DNA of 64,000 bases from Gracilibacillus suaedae. GTDB taxonomy: Bacteria; Bacillota; Bacilli; Bacillales; Amphibacillaceae. The stretch covers positions 62,001-126,000 of the forward strand of contig NZ_JAGFVL010000053.1 of assembly GCF_017599345.1 (NCBI RefSeq), in the 5' to 3' direction. Both the position numbers and the translations under genes were made by a program. This document shows, one piece after another, positions 40,696-50,214 of the stretch (position 1 is its first letter; each line of letters opens with the position of its first letter). The notes beneath the pieces are model-generated. The model saw only the letters and a program-made list of their open reading frames with translations. It had not been told where the DNA came from and searched no databases.

Positions 40696-43071
40696 TTGAA
40701 AAAACACGTTTTTCTAATTGTACGATACAGTATGTTAACAGAAAATGGGTCGGGATGGAGAATTGGTGAACAAGCATTTGAAGAGTACAAACAAGAAGTA
40801 TTTGAACCACAGCGTTTAGAGATAAGAGAAAGACTATTTAAAAATATAACACTGCCATCTCTATCAAACCAAACATTATTGAACCCTGATGAGTTTACTT
40901 TACTAGTAATTACATCGGATCAATTACCTGAAAAAAATCTCAAAAGTTTACAGCAAATGTTGGAGCCTTATTCCTGGGCTAGAATTATTCCAACAAACCA
41001 TAATGATTCCATGAAAAACTTAATTGACCAAGTTATAACTAAAGAATTAAATGAATTTAATGAACCAGTCTGTTATTGTACCGCTAGATTAGATGATGAT
41101 GATGCATTAGCTAACAATTACAATGAAAAGCTGTATCAGTATCTTTCTCATGAATACTCGGGTTTTTGTATTTCATTTGGAAATGGATATACTGGTATAT
41201 ATAATGTTCAGTTGGATGCATTCCAATCCTTTCATACAAATTATTCACCTAAGATTGCTCTAGGTTTATCTTATATAAATACCTATGATCCAAAAAATCA
41301 GTCATTTGAAAATCCGTTTATTTCCATCTTCAGTAATGGTTCTCACACAAAGGTGGATCAGCAAAGTCCAACTATTATTGACTCAAAAGATCAACTCTAT
41401 CTGAGGACTATTCACGCTGTCAGTGATACAAACAGTAAAGAGCAAGTTAAAAGAGTAAAAGCAAAACCTGTAGTGGAACCGAAAATTATTTATAATAATT
41501 TTTCAATACAAACTGAATTTAAAGAAGAGCAATTAGTAGATGAACAATTTTTGAATAAATTAAAGGAAGAGAAAGAAGAATTAATGTTGAAATATAATAA
41601 TGAATATAATGATTTATTGGATCAACTAAATAAAGTGAAAGAATATAATAATAAGTTGGAAATAGACTTAGAATTACTAAAAAATAATATCAGTTTTGAG
41701 GAAGATAAAATAAGGAATTCTACCAATGATCGAGATAAAGCATTAAAGCAACTAATCCAAATTGAAAATAGTAAAGTGTGGAGATATACGAATGGATTGC
41801 GACATGCATTAGATATTGTGAAAGGTAAGTCAAACAATCAAAAAAATTATACAGCGAAAATGACCGTAAATGATAAAGTTGAAGAAACTAATACGAAGAA
41901 AGTGAAAAAAACTGAACACCCCAAAAAAGCATCAAAACAGGACAATAATAGTGAACCAAAAAAAATTACTATTGAGAAAAATATGGTTTACAGAATTAAA
42001 AAGGCAAAAGAAAATGGCCAAGTTATAGAATACTTAGAGGATTTAGCCAATAAAAGAAAAGAAGTTGATCAATTATATAAACGTGCCTTTAAATATGCAG
42101 CTATGATTTATAGACATGATACGACAGAGACTCGATCTGAGGTTTATAAGAAAGCTTTAGAAGTATTAAAAATTGAAGAACTACCACATTCAATTGTAAA
42201 AGATTCTGATCCGTTACCTTTAAAACAAGCAGCTTCTTTTAGTGCAAGTCTAACGATGAGGTCTAGAAAGTCACAGTTGATGGAACGTACGCTACCTGAA
42301 TGGCAGTTGAATGATAAAACAGACGCCTATAAATTTATTGATTCGATTAATGTAACTAGGCCATGGAGAACAGAGGATTCTTATGAACTAGAGATGGTTC
42401 CATTCTATGAGAATTCAGTAATAAAGCCGACGCAAGGAGCGGCTTCGAGAGGCGTATATTTTGTATACAATAAAGAACGTATTTGGGATGTGAAACGAGA
42501 AAAGTTTCTCTCGACTTGGGACGACCTTAAAGAAAGTATGAGACTCGATTTAAAAGATAAATGGGTAGCAAAAGATAATTGGTTTGTAGAAGAATTGTTA
42601 AGTGAAGATAGTCAAATGAAACAACCTGCTCGAGATTTAAAATTTTATTGTTTTTATGGCAAAGTAGGTTTGATTTTAGAAATAGTAAGAAAACCAGAGT
42701 TGAAATATTGTTGGTTACTACCAGATGGAACAAGGATTAATACTGGTAAGTATGAAGATAAGCTTTTTGAAGGAGAAGGAGCAACTAACGAGCAATTGCA
42801 TTTAGTTTCATCGATAAGTTCAAAAATACCAGCTCCATTTATGCGAATAGATTTTCTAAAAGCAGAAAAAGGATTAGTGTTTTGTGAGTTCACACCAAGA
42901 CCTGGTAATTACACGGAGTTTAATGAATCAGTGGATAAATTATTAGGAGACATGTTCTTGGAAGCAGAAGAAAGGTTATCTAATGATTTATTAGTTGGGA
43001 AAGATTTTGAAGAATTCCATCAATATCTTAAAAATATCAATCAATATGAAAAGAAAAATATGAATGAATAG
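40696..43071 (+). CDS. Rhamnosyltransferase-like domain fused to a TupA-like ATP-grasp domain
   Basis: 791 residues. N-terminal part (about 1-240) resembles the putative rhamnosyltransferase family: FLIVRYSMLTENGSGWRI, then CTARLDDDDALA. A coiled coil follows (about 270-370) with SKVWRYTNGLRHAL, then a Lys-rich linker. The C-terminal 260 residues look like TupA-type ATP-grasp: VIKPTQGAASRGVYFV (ATP loop), DLKFYCFYGKVGLILE, MRIDFLKAE and FCEFTPRPGN (metal site). ATP-grasp enzymes make amide or similar bonds, so the polymer may carry an amino acid. TTG 40696 is chosen since GGAGGTG 40683-40689 precedes it; ATG 40681 overlaps that site. Confidence 0.75.
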   Translation: MKKHVFLIVRYSMLTENGSGWRIGEQAFEEYKQEVFEPQRLEIRERLFKNITLPSLSNQTLLNPDEFTLLVITSDQLPEKNLKSLQQMLEPYSWARIIPTNHNDSMKNLIDQVITKELNEFNEPVCYCTARLDDDDALANNYNEKLYQYLSHEYSGFCISFGNGYTGIYNVQLDAFQSFHTNYSPKIALGLSYINTYDPKNQSFENPFISIFSNGSHTKVDQQSPTIIDSKDQLYLRTIHAVSDTNSKEQVKRVKAKPVVEPKIIYNNFSIQTEFKEEQLVDEQFLNKLKEEKEELMLKYNNEYNDLLDQLNKVKEYNNKLEIDLELLKNNISFEEDKIRNSTNDRDKALKQLIQIENSKVWRYTNGLRHALDIVKGKSNNQKNYTAKMTVNDKVEETNTKKVKKTEHPKKASKQDNNSEPKKITIEKNMVYRIKKAKENGQVIEYLEDLANKRKEVDQLYKRAFKYAAMIYRHDTTETRSEVYKKALEVLKIEELPHSIVKDSDPLPLKQAASFSASLTMRSRKSQLMERTLPEWQLNDKTDAYKFIDSINVTRPWRTEDSYELEMVPFYENSVIKPTQGAASRGVYFVYNKERIWDVKREKFLSTWDDLKESMRLDLKDKWVAKDNWFVEELLSEDSQMKQPARDLKFYCFYGKVGLILEIVRKPELKYCWLLPDGTRINTGKYEDKLFEGEGATNEQLHLVSSISSKIPAPFMRIDFLKAEKGLVFCEFTPRPGNYTEFNESVDKLLGDMFLEAEERLSNDLLVGKDFEEFHQYLKNINQYEKKNMNE

Positions 43072-43105
43072 ATCATAATAGGTTGATCACAGTAGATCCA
43101 GGGAT

Positions 43106-43149
43106 AACCGCCTATATCTATAGTCTCTAGATATAGGCGGTTATTTTTT
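43106..43149 (+). terminator. Terminator of the glycopolymer cluster
   Basis: AACCGCCTATATCTA / TAGATATAGGCGGTT perfect 15-bp arms, loop TAGTCTC, then ATTTTTT. Confidence 0.95.
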
Positions 43150-43306
43150 AATGAATTAGCTTGACGTTGATAGATTTAGAGATTACGATATTACTAGGAG
43201 TAATTTTTTGTAAGAAGGGGTGTGACTTTATTAGGATAATTTTACCAATTAAATCCTTACTTATTCTGGTTGAACAATGAGTTTCTATTACAGGAGGAAA
43301 TACTTG

Positions 43307-46300
43307 ATGGAGTTTAAGAAAAAGCTAATTACGCTTGTAGCCTTTTTCACTTTTGTTTATTATGTGCCTATCAGTGCAACAGCTGAAGCAGAACAAGAAA
43401 CTGAAAATTCGGATCAAGCTGAGGAAAGAACAACTGATAATGAATTAAACGAAACAAGTGAAGTGGAAGAAGAAGTGGAATCGTCAGATGATGTAGAATC
43501 AAAGGAAGTTACTGAAGAACAAGAAGAGGAAGTAACAACAGATGAAAATCAAGTAACGGAAGAAACTAATAGTACAGAAGCAGAAGTTAGTACTTTATCA
43601 GTAGAGGATACTTCGGCTTTAACTGTTGAGGATGCATCGTCAGTTCAAGATGATCTAAAGCAACTTGGTTTTGAAAACTCTGATATGGAAGATGCACTTC
43701 TATATTTTCAGTCTTATTATGGATTGGAAGAGACGGGAGAAGTTAATGAAGCAACACAAAATAAAATAGACGAAATTCTATCTAGTCCTTTAAGAAAAGG
43801 CCAATATCATAATGATGCTATCCAGTTAAAGAAAGACTTAGCTAGATTGGACATCCATATTTCCAATAGTCCTACTGAACATTATGGTCCTTTAACAGAA
43901 GCTGGAGTAATGAATTTTCAAGAACAATATGGTCTGCCAGTGAGTGGAATAGCAGATTATAAAACATTAGATAAGATTAATGAATTATTGACTGGTCCTA
44001 TGTTTAATGGTCTACATCGTGATGATGTTGTGGATTTAAAAATTGACCTAGAGAAATTAGGATTTCATGTATCAAGTAACCCTACTTATCACTATGGACC
44101 GATAACTGAGTCTACAGTAAAAGAGTTTCAAAGCTATTATGGCCTAGAAGCTGATGGAGTAGCAGGCCCATCAACTTTGAATAAAATAGACGAAGTTCTA
44201 AATAGCCCTTTTCAAGATGGAGAATATAACGAAGAAACTATTAAGTTAAAAGAAGATCTCGAAATCTTAGGCTATAAAGTTTCCAATGACCCTACCACCC
44301 ATTATGGTCCGATAACAGCATCTAAAGTGAAAGAATTCCAAGAGGATCAAGGGCTTAAAGCGACTGGGATTGCAGATTCTGTAACTCGTGCCAAGATTCA
44401 AGAATTGCTTGATAAACCACTTGAAAAAGGTATGGAAAGATTAGACGTAATAGATTTGAAATTAGATTTAGAGAAATTAGGATTTCATGTATCCAATAGT
44501 CCTACTACATATTATGGACCGATAACGGAATCAAAGGTTAAAGAATTTCAAAAATATTATGGTCTTACAGCTGATGGAAAAGCAGGTCCAGCGACTCTAG
44601 ACAAAATAGAGGATATAGTCAATAGTCCATTTCAAGATGGAAAACGGCATGAGGATACTATTCAATTAAAGGTAGATTTAGAAAAACTAGGATTTCATGT
44701 ATCAGATGATCCAACAACATTATATGGATACATCACTACCAAGAAGGTGGAAGAATTTCAGGAATTTTACAATCTGAAAGTAACAGGAATTGCCGATCCT
44801 GTAACAAGAAATAAGATTCATGAATTAGCGAATGCCCCGCTGGAAGATGGTATGTATCGAAATGATGTAATTGATTTAAAAATTGACTTAGATAAGTTAG
44901 GGTTCCATGTCTCAGACACTCCGACTACCCATTATGGACCAATAACAGAATCTAAAGTAAAAGAATTTCAAAAGTATTATGGGTTACCTGTTACGGGAAT
45001 TGCAGATAGCGACACAGTTGACTTATTAGAGGAGTTAGCGTCTACGCCTCTTCAAGAAGGTGGTCATCACGAAGATGCTATACAACTTAAAAAAGATCTT
45101 GAAACATTAGGATTTAAAGTTTCAGACGACCCAACAGAGTATTATGGACCAATTACTACTTCAAAAGTAAAAGAATTTCAATCTTATTATGGATTGAAAA
45201 CAAACGGTATTGCAGACTCTAAAACATTAGAAAAGATCCAAGAGATCTTAGAAAGTCCATTACAAGATGGTGCGAGAGTAAAAGAAGCAATACAGTTGAA
45301 GGAAGATTTAGATACATTAGGTTTCCATGTGTCTGATGATCCGACCAACCACTATGGTCCTATTACAGCGTCAAAGGTTGAAGAGTTTCAAGAATATTAT
45401 GGTCTTCCTGCAACGGGAATTGCCGATTATAAAACACTAGAAAAGATCGAAGAAATTTTAAATAGTCCATTTCAGTATGGGAAAAATCATAAAGACACGA
45501 TCCAATTGAAAAAGGATTTATCTAAATTAGGTTTCCATGTGTCTGATGACCCTAACGATTACTATGGTCTTATTACTACAGAAAAGGTAGAAGAATTCCA
45601 AGAACAATATGATCTTCCTGTAAGTGGTATAGCAGATGAAAATACTTTTGCTAAGATTAAAGAGCTATTAGAAACAAAAGTAATCTATCATTATACCAAT
45701 TACGATTATTCGTTGCAAAAAATGCTAGATATTCAAATGGGTGTATCACCACAGACTGATAAATATCGAAATGATCCGGCATATGTATTAGCATCTGATA
45801 TTGAAGTTTATAGTAGTCCAACTGTATCAAGTGGCGTGTTTGTAAGAAGTGCACCAAGAATTGAAGAAAGTACAAAGGAATTCAAAACAATAAGTACAAT
45901 TAATGTTGAAATTCTTTCGAAAAATATCTCAGGTGATTCTTACAACGGCAGTACAGAGTGGTATAAGATTAAATACAATGGCGAAGAATATTATGTTCAC
46001 AGTTTATTAGTGAATGAATCTAATGGTGCTAAGGTTAAAACGGCTACCGATGTAAAAGCAAAAACAAGTACAGGGAGTCATACATTTGGCCGACTTGCAG
46101 CAGGATCTTCAGTTTCCGTTAAAAGGAAAACCGGTTCTTGGTATGAAATTAGTTATCAGAGTTGGAGAAATGCAAAATCAGGTGATGTGATGGAATATTT
46201 AGACCCTGAGAAAAACAATAACTTCCAGCATCTTCTTTTATCAGGAACTGCAGGGTTATCCGCAAGTCAATTAAGAACCATTATAGACGGAAAGGGAACT

Positions 46301-46828
46301 CTAGATGGACAAGAACAAGCTTTTCTTGACGCAAGTAATTCAAGTAATGTAAACGAAGTATATTTAGTTTCTCATGCATTATTAGAAACTGGACACGGCA
46401 CATCTGATCTAGCTAGTGGTGTTTATGTTGACAAGAATGGAAACACTATTAGAGACAGTAATGGTAATTTAATTTTAGATAAATCAAAAGTCCCTAGTGG
46501 ATCAACTAAGGTTTATAATATGTATGGTATCAATGCAACAGATAATAATGCAGTTAATGGAGGAGCAAAGTATGCTTATGAACAAGGCTGGACTACTCCT
46601 AGTAAAGCAATAATTGGAGGAGCTCAGTGGATTTCGGGTCGATATATTAATCATAGTAGTTACCAACAGGATACACTATATAAAATGCGTTGGAATCCGC
46701 AATCACCAGGTACACACCAATATGCAACAGATGTTGGTTGGGCGGTAAAACAAATCTCTGAAATCCAAGATTTATACGAACAATTACCGGATGCCATAAA
46801 ACAATTTGACATGCCTCGATATAAATAA
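43307..46828 (+). CDS. Secreted wall N-acetylglucosaminidase with nine peptidoglycan-binding repeats
   Basis: 1173 residues. Signal peptide (FKKKLITLVAFFTFVYY...ISATA), an acidic Glu/Thr/Ser linker (about 25-110), one degenerate and nine full PG_binding_1-like repeats of exactly 70 residues (about 165-795; consensus LKxDLxxLGFHVSxDPTxHYGPIT, then KVKEFQxYYGL, GIAD, KIxELL), two SH3-like segments, and a C-terminal LytD-type glucosaminidase with the catalytic Glu in SHALLETGHGTSDLA. AGGAGG at 43292 decides the start (ATG 43307 or TTG 43304). It should cut glycan strands while held on the wall. The repeats match those of the amidase at 50215. Confidence 0.92.
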   Translation: MEFKKKLITLVAFFTFVYYVPISATAEAEQETENSDQAEERTTDNELNETSEVEEEVESSDDVESKEVTEEQEEEVTTDENQVTEETNSTEAEVSTLSVEDTSALTVEDASSVQDDLKQLGFENSDMEDALLYFQSYYGLEETGEVNEATQNKIDEILSSPLRKGQYHNDAIQLKKDLARLDIHISNSPTEHYGPLTEAGVMNFQEQYGLPVSGIADYKTLDKINELLTGPMFNGLHRDDVVDLKIDLEKLGFHVSSNPTYHYGPITESTVKEFQSYYGLEADGVAGPSTLNKIDEVLNSPFQDGEYNEETIKLKEDLEILGYKVSNDPTTHYGPITASKVKEFQEDQGLKATGIADSVTRAKIQELLDKPLEKGMERLDVIDLKLDLEKLGFHVSNSPTTYYGPITESKVKEFQKYYGLTADGKAGPATLDKIEDIVNSPFQDGKRHEDTIQLKVDLEKLGFHVSDDPTTLYGYITTKKVEEFQEFYNLKVTGIADPVTRNKIHELANAPLEDGMYRNDVIDLKIDLDKLGFHVSDTPTTHYGPITESKVKEFQKYYGLPVTGIADSDTVDLLEELASTPLQEGGHHEDAIQLKKDLETLGFKVSDDPTEYYGPITTSKVKEFQSYYGLKTNGIADSKTLEKIQEILESPLQDGARVKEAIQLKEDLDTLGFHVSDDPTNHYGPITASKVEEFQEYYGLPATGIADYKTLEKIEEILNSPFQYGKNHKDTIQLKKDLSKLGFHVSDDPNDYYGLITTEKVEEFQEQYDLPVSGIADENTFAKIKELLETKVIYHYTNYDYSLQKMLDIQMGVSPQTDKYRNDPAYVLASDIEVYSSPTVSSGVFVRSAPRIEESTKEFKTISTINVEILSKNISGDSYNGSTEWYKIKYNGEEYYVHSLLVNESNGAKVKTATDVKAKTSTGSHTFGRLAAGSSVSVKRKTGSWYEISYQSWRNAKSGDVMEYLDPEKNNNFQHLLLSGTAGLSASQLRTIIDGKGTLDGQEQAFLDASNSSNVNEVYLVSHALLETGHGTSDLASGVYVDKNGNTIRDSNGNLILDKSKVPSGSTKVYNMYGINATDNNAVNGGAKYAYEQGWTTPSKAIIGGAQWISGRYINHSSYQQDTLYKMRWNPQSPGTHQYATDVGWAVKQISEIQDLYEQLPDAIKQFDMPRYK

Positions 46829-46832
46829 AATA

Positions 46833-46868
46833 AATAAACCGAACTATTTTACAATAGTTCGGTTTATT
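46833..46868. terminator. Bidirectional terminator between convergent genes
   Basis: AATAAACCGAACTATT / AATAGTTCGGTTTATT perfect 16-bp arms with a TTAC loop; T runs on both strands serve the glucosaminidase gene and the minus-strand GT-C gene. Confidence 0.92.
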
Positions 46869-46869
46869 T

Positions 46870-48720
46870 TTATATGGCATCAATAGAAATAGAATCCCCA
46901 TCATTGTCAATCTTAAAGATACCACTTTGTATCACACTATCCGTATACTTTTTCAAGTAATTCTCTAGGCTCTCATTTGAATTGACTATAACTAAATAAT
47001 CTGACTTAGATAATTTGTTTTCAAATTCATCTACTTCCTCATCTGAGGATAGTTGTGTAGTTATGCTGTAATTATCAGATAACTGTTCATAGTACAATAC
47101 TTTATCTAGAAAACCTTTATCGTCTTTGCTTTCAGGGCTATAATAAGCTACCTCAATGTCTTCAAAATTTTCGCTTGGTACATTACTCACTAATTCTTTT
47201 ACTTGGTATCTGAGACTTGATTCGACTTCTGGTTTCGAAAACATTTTTAATGTATTGTCATGGAAAGGAAATAGAGCCATCACACACATAATAAATAACA
47301 GAGGTGCCTTTATAACTTGGTCACGAAAACTAGTCAATAAAGTTGATATTTTATAAGCATTCACTAACATAAGTAAGCCAGTTATATAGATAATAGCAGT
47401 AGATTGATAACGTTTAAATCCTGCTAATCGGGATGCCTCATTTTCTGGCATCAAGAATACATACATTAAAAATAATGAAAAAACATAGATAATATAAAAT
47501 ACATTGGTTAACAAGAGAGTCCCAAATAGTAATGTATCTGTTTTTTTATTTTTTAAATAAATCAAGAAAAGCATGATTAAAGTAAATATATTTAATAATA
47601 TCAGCAATAAAACATTAGGGTTTTCAATATTAGTTGCAACCTCAATAATATTAGGGACTATATTATTCATAAATTCTGGGGATTTATCTATATCCGTAAT
47701 CGTACTTAGGCTTACTTCAAATTTATTACTTTCATACGTTTCTTCTACATAAGCTTTATCTACATATTGTCCCCAAAGGAAATTAAAAAATAAAGGTAAT
47801 GCTACAATGGAAATTAAGAAATACACCATTACATTAGGTTTTTTTACCGGATAATCTTGTTCCGATTTGGTATAGTAATTTGAAATCATTAGAATGATTA
47901 TTACGGCCACATTTAATATAAAGAATAACTTACCACTATCTTTGATTAGAAGTAAGAATATCAATAAAGGTGCAGTACTGATAAATAACTTTTGCCAATC
48001 ATTTTTATAATAATAACTAATAATGGATATACTTAGCGCTGTTAATCCAAGCAAAGTATCCACTAATAAGTGATGGAGACTTTGGGTAATAATAGAAATA
48101 AGTACAACACTAGTTATTAAAGGGATTATAATAGTAACTGGTCTTCTCCATTTAGAGAAAGCAAATAGAACAGAAAGATTTGCTCCAATAAGTAAACCTT
48201 GAGCCATGAGAGTGTGGCTCTCGGTATAGCCAATAATTTTATTGACAAAATAGATGAATATTGCACTTCCTGGTGGATATGTGGTGTAGTTGACCATAGT
48301 AGAATGATCAGGCAATCCCTCAATCCTAAACATTTCTTTTATAATTAATGCCCAATGACTAAAATTGTCATAGTGTAGGTAAATGATCCCTTTTAAATGA
48401 AAAACAACAAACAACCCAAATAACACAAAGAAAAAAATACCAGGAGTTGCTATGTATCTCCAATATAAAGGTTCTTTTTGCTTAAATGTTTGAAAAGTGT
48501 AATAAATCAATAAGAAGAATCCAATTAAAAAAATAACATAGACTACTTGCGTTAGAATATTTAATATTCCTGAAATAAATAAAACGCAAGTAACTACAGA
48601 AAATAAGAAGATCGGTATGAATGTAGGATGTAATTTAAGCTTTTTGTATACCAATACACTCCATCCTATTAAAGATAATAAGAATATTCCCGATAATATA
48701 TACGTTAGCATAAAATTCAC
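46870..48720 (-). CDS. Polytopic GT-C-like glycosyltransferase
   Basis: 616 residues with about 13 hydrophobic helices and a C-terminal extracytoplasmic domain of about 110 residues. The loop after the third or fourth helix contains YLHYDNFSHWALIIKEM, an acidic-histidine motif like the catalytic loop of GT-C enzymes that use polyprenyl-phosphate sugars. It is preceded by the GT2-GtrA gene with 6 nt between them, giving the three-function set (Und-P-sugar synthase, flippase, GT-C transferase) known for glycosylating teichoic acids outside the cell. The exact family is not certain. Confidence 0.7.
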   Translation of the reverse strand: MNFMLTYILSGIFLLSLIGWSVLVYKKLKLHPTFIPIFLFSVVTCVLFISGILNILTQVVYVIFLIGFFLLIYYTFQTFKQKEPLYWRYIATPGIFFFVLFGLFVVFHLKGIIYLHYDNFSHWALIIKEMFRIEGLPDHSTMVNYTTYPPGSAIFIYFVNKIIGYTESHTLMAQGLLIGANLSVLFAFSKWRRPVTIIIPLITSVVLISIITQSLHHLLVDTLLGLTALSISIISYYYKNDWQKLFISTAPLLIFLLLIKDSGKLFFILNVAVIIILMISNYYTKSEQDYPVKKPNVMVYFLISIVALPLFFNFLWGQYVDKAYVEETYESNKFEVSLSTITDIDKSPEFMNNIVPNIIEVATNIENPNVLLLILLNIFTLIMLFLIYLKNKKTDTLLFGTLLLTNVFYIIYVFSLFLMYVFLMPENEASRLAGFKRYQSTAIIYITGLLMLVNAYKISTLLTSFRDQVIKAPLLFIMCVMALFPFHDNTLKMFSKPEVESSLRYQVKELVSNVPSENFEDIEVAYYSPESKDDKGFLDKVLYYEQLSDNYSITTQLSSDEEVDEFENKLSKSDYLVIVNSNESLENYLKKYTDSVIQSGIFKIDNDGDSISIDAI

Positions 48721-48726
48721 TCCATA

Positions 48727-49779
48727 TTACGCACTCTTAAAAACCCAAACACGTTGTATATAATAACTCATTAGAAACAATATAGTATCCACAAATATCT
48801 TGATTACTACTTCGCCACTTCCAATTAACGTATAAATCAAATAAACCCCATAAGATGAAACAAGCATTTGCGTTACACTAAGGGTATAATATTTATATAG
48901 TGTCCTTTTAGATGTGTTTTGAAAAACAAATGTTTTATTTACAACATAATTAAACAATGACGATAGAACCCTTGCGCCAATAGTAGCGTAAAAAATAAAA
49001 GAATTAGGAAATGCTTCTTTTAAAAGAACTGATAACAAAGCAAATAATAAGATATCAATTCCAAATGACGACAAGGATGATATTGCGTATTTGATAAAGA
49101 TTGTATAGATCTTAAATGAATCTATGATAGGGTTAAAATGAGAAGATTCATTCTCATTCAGGTAAATGGTTTGGATTGTGACTTCTTCTATTTCGATACC
49201 GTACTTGCGTGCCTCTAAAATCATATTCATTTCGTATTCATATCGCTCACCTTTGATATCCAGAAGACTAGGTAAAGTGCTAATGTGTATTCCTCTTAAA
49301 CCTGTTTGAGTATCTGAAATTTTCATACCAGTAGCAAGATAAAGAACTTTAGAAGTTAATTTATTTCCAAATCTGCTTCGGAAAGGTATGTCTTTTTCAG
49401 AGAAATCACGAGAACCTAGAATTATCTTTTTCTCTGTATTTAATAGTCGATCAGCAACTTTTTTAATATCATCAGGTGCGTGCTGACCGTCTGCATCAAC
49501 TGTAATAACACCATGTATATCTTGATAGTTACTTAATACATGATTAAAGGCATTTTTCAGCCCTCTTCCTTTACCCAAGTTTATCGCATGTTGAAGTATT
49601 TCACATTCTTTCATCTGTTCAATGTGGTCAAAGATGTTATTGCATTCTTTCTTGCTTCCATCATTTATAACCAAAATATTATTAAATCCTTTTGAAATGA
49701 GTTCATTTGTGAAACCAATTAGCTCATTATCAGGATTGTAAGCAGGTATGATAATTAGTATATCTTTGTATTTACTCAT
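48727..49779 (-). CDS. Polyprenyl-phosphate glycosyltransferase (GT2) fused to GtrA flippase domain
   Basis: 350 residues. Residues about 1-225 are a DPM1/CsbB-like GT2 domain (ILIIIPAYNPDNEL, VINDGSK, the DxD in VDADGQH, LGSRDF, RSRFGNKLTSK). Residues about 230-350 are four membrane helices of the GtrA type (FIKYAISSLSSFGIDILLFA, NYVVNKTFVF). One protein can thus load sugar on undecaprenyl phosphate and help flip it. Good ribosome site (GGAGGGG) before the start. First gene of the minus-strand pair with the GT-C gene. Confidence 0.9.
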   Translation of the reverse strand: MSKYKDILIIIPAYNPDNELIGFTNELISKGFNNILVINDGSKKECNNIFDHIEQMKECEILQHAINLGKGRGLKNAFNHVLSNYQDIHGVITVDADGQHAPDDIKKVADRLLNTEKKIILGSRDFSEKDIPFRSRFGNKLTSKVLYLATGMKISDTQTGLRGIHISTLPSLLDIKGERYEYEMNMILEARKYGIEIEEVTIQTIYLNENESSHFNPIIDSFKIYTIFIKYAISSLSSFGIDILLFALLSVLLKEAFPNSFIFYATIGARVLSSLFNYVVNKTFVFQNTSKRTLYKYYTLSVTQMLVSSYGVYLIYTLIGSGEVVIKIFVDTILFLMSYYIQRVWVFKSA

Positions 49780-50010
49780 TTTCCCCTCCGCTGCAAGATG
49801 TAAATTTTAATCTGACCCTATCCTAAATATTCGATATAACCATTTAAAAAGTGACTACTATTTTGGATTTTTAACATATTGTTCGCTCGTATTTTACAGT
49901 TTGCCCTAATAGAAACATTTTACACATTTCAGATAATTGGAAAACAATCATCAAAGTTTCTGAATTTAATAGATTGTATTTTTTAGTCCTCCCTTTTAAT
50001 AGCAAAGTCA

Positions 50011-50040
50011 ATTATATATATAGAAAGAGGGTAATTGCAA
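50011..50040 (-). promoter_or_regulatory. Candidate sigma-A promoter of the minus-strand glycosylation pair
   Basis: On the minus strand, TTGCAA (50040-50035) and TATAAT (50016-50011) are 18 bp apart, about 230 bp before the GT2-GtrA start. The rest of 49780-50214 is AT-rich and has no gene. Confidence 0.5.
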
Positions 50041-50077
50041 CATTTTAGGTATATTATTTTTGATAAGAAATATTAGT

Positions 50078-50095
50078 TTATCACATTAGTGATAA
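50078..50095. promoter_or_regulatory. Inverted repeat in the divergent region before the amidase gene
   Basis: TTATCAC-ATTA-GTGATAA, perfect 7-bp arms. It lies between the promoters of two divergent wall-related units and could be an operator. Confidence 0.4.
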
Positions 50096-50214
50096 AAAAG
50101 ATCACGGAGTTAATTGAGCAACTTATAGTAACAAAATGTAAAATGTTTATCAATATAGTTATAATTCCTTTTTTATATCCGATATAAAGTATATGGCTTG
50201 GAGGAGGTGAAATG

